A stretch of DNA of 64,000 bases, from the NCBI GenBank assembly GCA_012839295.1, contig DUNO01000001.1:62001-126000 (forward strand), read 5' to 3'. Below, piece after piece: positions 62,309 through 64,000 of the stretch; the first letter of the stretch is position 1, and the number at the start of each line of letters is the position of its first letter. The DNA is from Clostridiales bacterium. Lineage in GTDB: Bacteria; Bacillota; Clostridia; Lachnospirales; Lachnospiraceae. The position numbers and the translations under genes are program-made. The notes beneath the pieces are model-generated. The model saw only the letters and a list, made by a program, of their open reading frames with translations, was not told where the DNA came from and did not search any database.

Positions 62309-63489
62309 CAAATCGGAAAAATGCAGCAATGCTGGCCGCCCTTATCCTGGCAGTCGGTCTTGTAACAGCTTCACTGACGGCGGTATTTATCACAAAATAT
62401 TATAATCGTGTCCAATTTAATATATTTGCAGGCCTTTACCAGAGCATGGTAGAAGAGCAGCCCGAAGCAGGGAAGAGCATTTTGTCCGCTTTGAAAGAAT
62501 ACAAAAATCAACCTGCAGGGATTGGGGATGGGAATATTCTGGTTAGTTATGGGTATACGGAGGCTGATTTTTTGGATTTTGCACAGAGGCGGAGCGTGCT
62601 TTTCGCAATTCTGGGCTTTCTGGCGGGCAGCCTTTTATTTCTATTTCCCTTATGGTGCTGGTACAGAAAAAACAAGATACGGATAAAGGGATTAACGGAT
62701 TACCTGGAAAACATCAACAGGGACAAGCCGGGGATGCTGATACATACGGAGGAGGATTACTTCTCCGGGCTGCAGGACGAAATTTATAAAACAGTCACGG
62801 CACTTTACCAGACCAGGGATGCTGCAGTAAAGGCAAAAACAAATTTTGCAGAGAATCTTTCCAATATTGCCCATCAGCTAAAAACGCCGATTACGGCAAT
62901 ATCCCTTTCTATACAGATGATGGAGGAAGAATCGAAACCAGAGACCTTGGAACAGGTCCAAAAGCAGCTTGACCGGCTGACGCGTTTAGAAGAGGCACTT
63001 TTATTGTTATTCCGGATTGATGCGGGAACACTGCCATTTGAGCAAAAGGAAATTGATGTATTTACGGTCCTGACGCTTGCGGCAGATAATCTGGCGGAAA
63101 TACTATCAAAAGCAGAGGTTTCAGTTGATATACCGGAGAAAGGCGAGATAGGGATCGTAGGTGACCTGGACTGGACAATGGAGGCAATTATGAACCTGTT
63201 GAAAAATTGTATAGAACATGCTCCGGCAGGCAGCAGCATTCATTGCGACTATGGGCGGAATCCTCTTTATGCCGAAATAGTGATCTGGGATGAGGGGCCG
63301 GGATTTGCAAAGGAGGATTTGCCGCACCTTTTTGAGCGGTTCTATCGTGGGCAGGCTGCAAAAGCGGGCGGTAGCGGAATTGGGCTGTCCATTTCAAAAG
63401 CCATCTTTGAAATGGAGAATGGAATAATCCGTGCAAAAAATCTTCCGGGTGGCGGAGCCTGCTTTGAAATCCGTATATACAGTCACTGA
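62305..63489 (+). CDS. Sensor histidine kinase (fourth module)
   Basis: 394 residues with two transmembrane helices (about 9-31 and 100-118) around a short external loop of about 65 residues. Phospho-acceptor SNIAHQLKTPITAIS, N box NLLKNCIEHA, G1 DEGPGFAKED and G2 SGIGLSISKA. This small-sensor type usually works with a peptide-sensing FtsX transporter. Such a permease gene follows but only its 3' end remains, so the signalling path may be impaired or served by another transporter. Confidence 0.92.
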   Translation: MTNRKNAAMLAALILAVGLVTASLTAVFITKYYNRVQFNIFAGLYQSMVEEQPEAGKSILSALKEYKNQPAGIGDGNILVSYGYTEADFLDFAQRRSVLFAILGFLAGSLLFLFPLWCWYRKNKIRIKGLTDYLENINRDKPGMLIHTEEDYFSGLQDEIYKTVTALYQTRDAAVKAKTNFAENLSNIAHQLKTPITAISLSIQMMEEESKPETLEQVQKQLDRLTRLEEALLLLFRIDAGTLPFEQKEIDVFTVLTLAADNLAEILSKAEVSVDIPEKGEIGIVGDLDWTMEAIMNLLKNCIEHAPAGSSIHCDYGRNPLYAEIVIWDEGPGFAKEDLPHLFERFYRGQAAKAGGSGIGLSISKAIFEMENGIIRAKNLPGGGACFEIRIYSH

Positions 63490-63558
63490 GATGCCACTTT
63501 TCTTTGGAAATATAAAATCGAAGAAGAAAACCGGAGCCAAAAGGAAATCTCTAATGCA

Positions 63559-63836
63559 GAGATCCGGAAGGCATTAGAAAAATTCTCTGGATAGAGGCGT
63601 TCACCATTGCAGGCCGTCCGTTATTGATGACCCTGCCGTTAACTGTGGCATTTGTTTTATTTGCGGTAAAGGCCAGCTATTTGCAGCTGTCGAAATTCAT
63701 GGATGAGCTTCCGGTAATCCCGGTTACTGCATTTACCCTGGTTATCATCCTGTCTGTTGGACTGGCCTACTATATTGGAGGAAAAAGGCTTTTATACAGC
63801 AATTTAAGTGATGCCCTGAAAAATGATGCATTATAG
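63559..63836 (+). pseudogene. FtsX-type ABC permease, C-terminal remnant
   Basis: The frame from about 63559 reads DPEGIRKILWIEAFTIAGRP and LLMTLPLTVAFVLFAVKASY, then a last helix and NLSDALKND. This is the end of a MacB/FtsX permease: the conserved cytoplasmic loop and the last two or three helices. The N-terminal several hundred residues are absent and the upstream bases (63490-63558) hold only shifted scraps. It was presumably the target transporter of the preceding two-component system. Confidence 0.7.
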
Positions 63837-63878
63837 GAGGAACAGGAAACGGTAAAATGATTCAGAAGGAGTGGAAAG

Positions 63879-64000
63879 ATGAAGGAAACTAAGAGTATTT
63901 TAAAAACCAGCCGGATCAAGGTCTCCGGCAGCAGCATAATGCTTGCCCTGTGCCTGCTTCTGCTTTCAGTTCTGTTTACGGCCTGTGAAGCAAAGCCAGA
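63879..64000 (+). CDS. Lipoprotein, N-terminal part (cut by window edge)
   Basis: An ATG after AAGGAG opens a frame that runs out of the window. The visible 40 residues have a basic start, a hydrophobic core (IMLALCLLLLSVLF) and the lipobox FTAC followed by EAKP. It is a secreted lipoprotein of unknown type. Confidence 0.7.
   Translation, partial: MKETKSILKTSRIKVSGSSIMLALCLLLLSVLFTACEAKP

Overview
The window reads as chromosomal DNA of a low-to-mid GC Gram-positive anaerobe of the Clostridia, most like Lachnospiraceae and relatives. The indications are AGGAGG-type ribosome binding sites, TTGACA/TATAAT promoters, lipoproteins with LxxC lipoboxes, many OmpR-type two-component systems beside MacB/FtsX-type ABC transporters, BlaI/M56, PadR/DUF1048 and DUF421/DUF4363 gene pairs, and a stand-alone RsmH. 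No rRNA, tRNA, CRISPR array, prophage or intact insertion sequence was seen. The taxon is an inference from gene content, not from a marker gene.

Layout. 1-6.5 kb: tail of an MFS transporter, a gene remnant, a beta-propeller lipoprotein, a truncated ArsR-like regulator, an ECF sigma/anti-sigma pair and a flavin amine oxidase. 6.5-11.4 kb: a response regulator/kinase pair followed by its likely target ABC exporter, with tandem 11-bp operators in front of both units. 11.4-16 kb: DUF2087 protein, a membrane diguanylate cyclase, and a BlaI/M56 pair with two palindromic operators. 16-21 kb: a second two-component/ABC module. 21-30 kb: dehydrogenases, a Nudix hydrolase, a DUF421/DUF4363 pair, a ferredoxin-like aldo/keto reductase, and a DHA2 drug exporter divergent from a MerR/TipAS-type regulator. 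30-36 kb: PadR, two DUF1048 proteins and a DrrAB-type ABC exporter, then TetR with an adenylate-forming enzyme.

36-48.6 kb is a metal-homeostasis block. It holds a DtxR-family regulator with a four-gene Mn/Fe-type ABC importer, a Fur-family gene, and a minus-strand unit zur-like / COG0523 GTPase with a His-Cys octapeptide repeat / GTPase-permease fusion / TIGR03943 protein. Next to it is a znuCB pair divergent from znuA. Similar candidate Zur operators lie at the zur and znu promoters, so the GTPase, fusion permease and importer probably form one zinc-limitation response. The GTPase-permease fusion and the repeat-bearing GTPase are the most unusual items in the window.

48.6-64 kb: RsmH, two DEAD-box helicases, an internally deleted methyltransferase-like protein, a second diguanylate cyclase, a relic stretch, a two-component pair with a propeller lipoprotein, the copper ATPase CopA behind a CsoR-like operator, and a fourth two-component pair. 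That last pair is preceded by a small ORF that overlaps the regulator start (TGATG) inside a 24-bp palindrome. The window ends with a decapitated FtsX permease and the start of a lipoprotein. Gene remnants recur (399, 2317, 22471, 26139, 52944, 54863, 63559), so several intergenic stretches are decaying genes.
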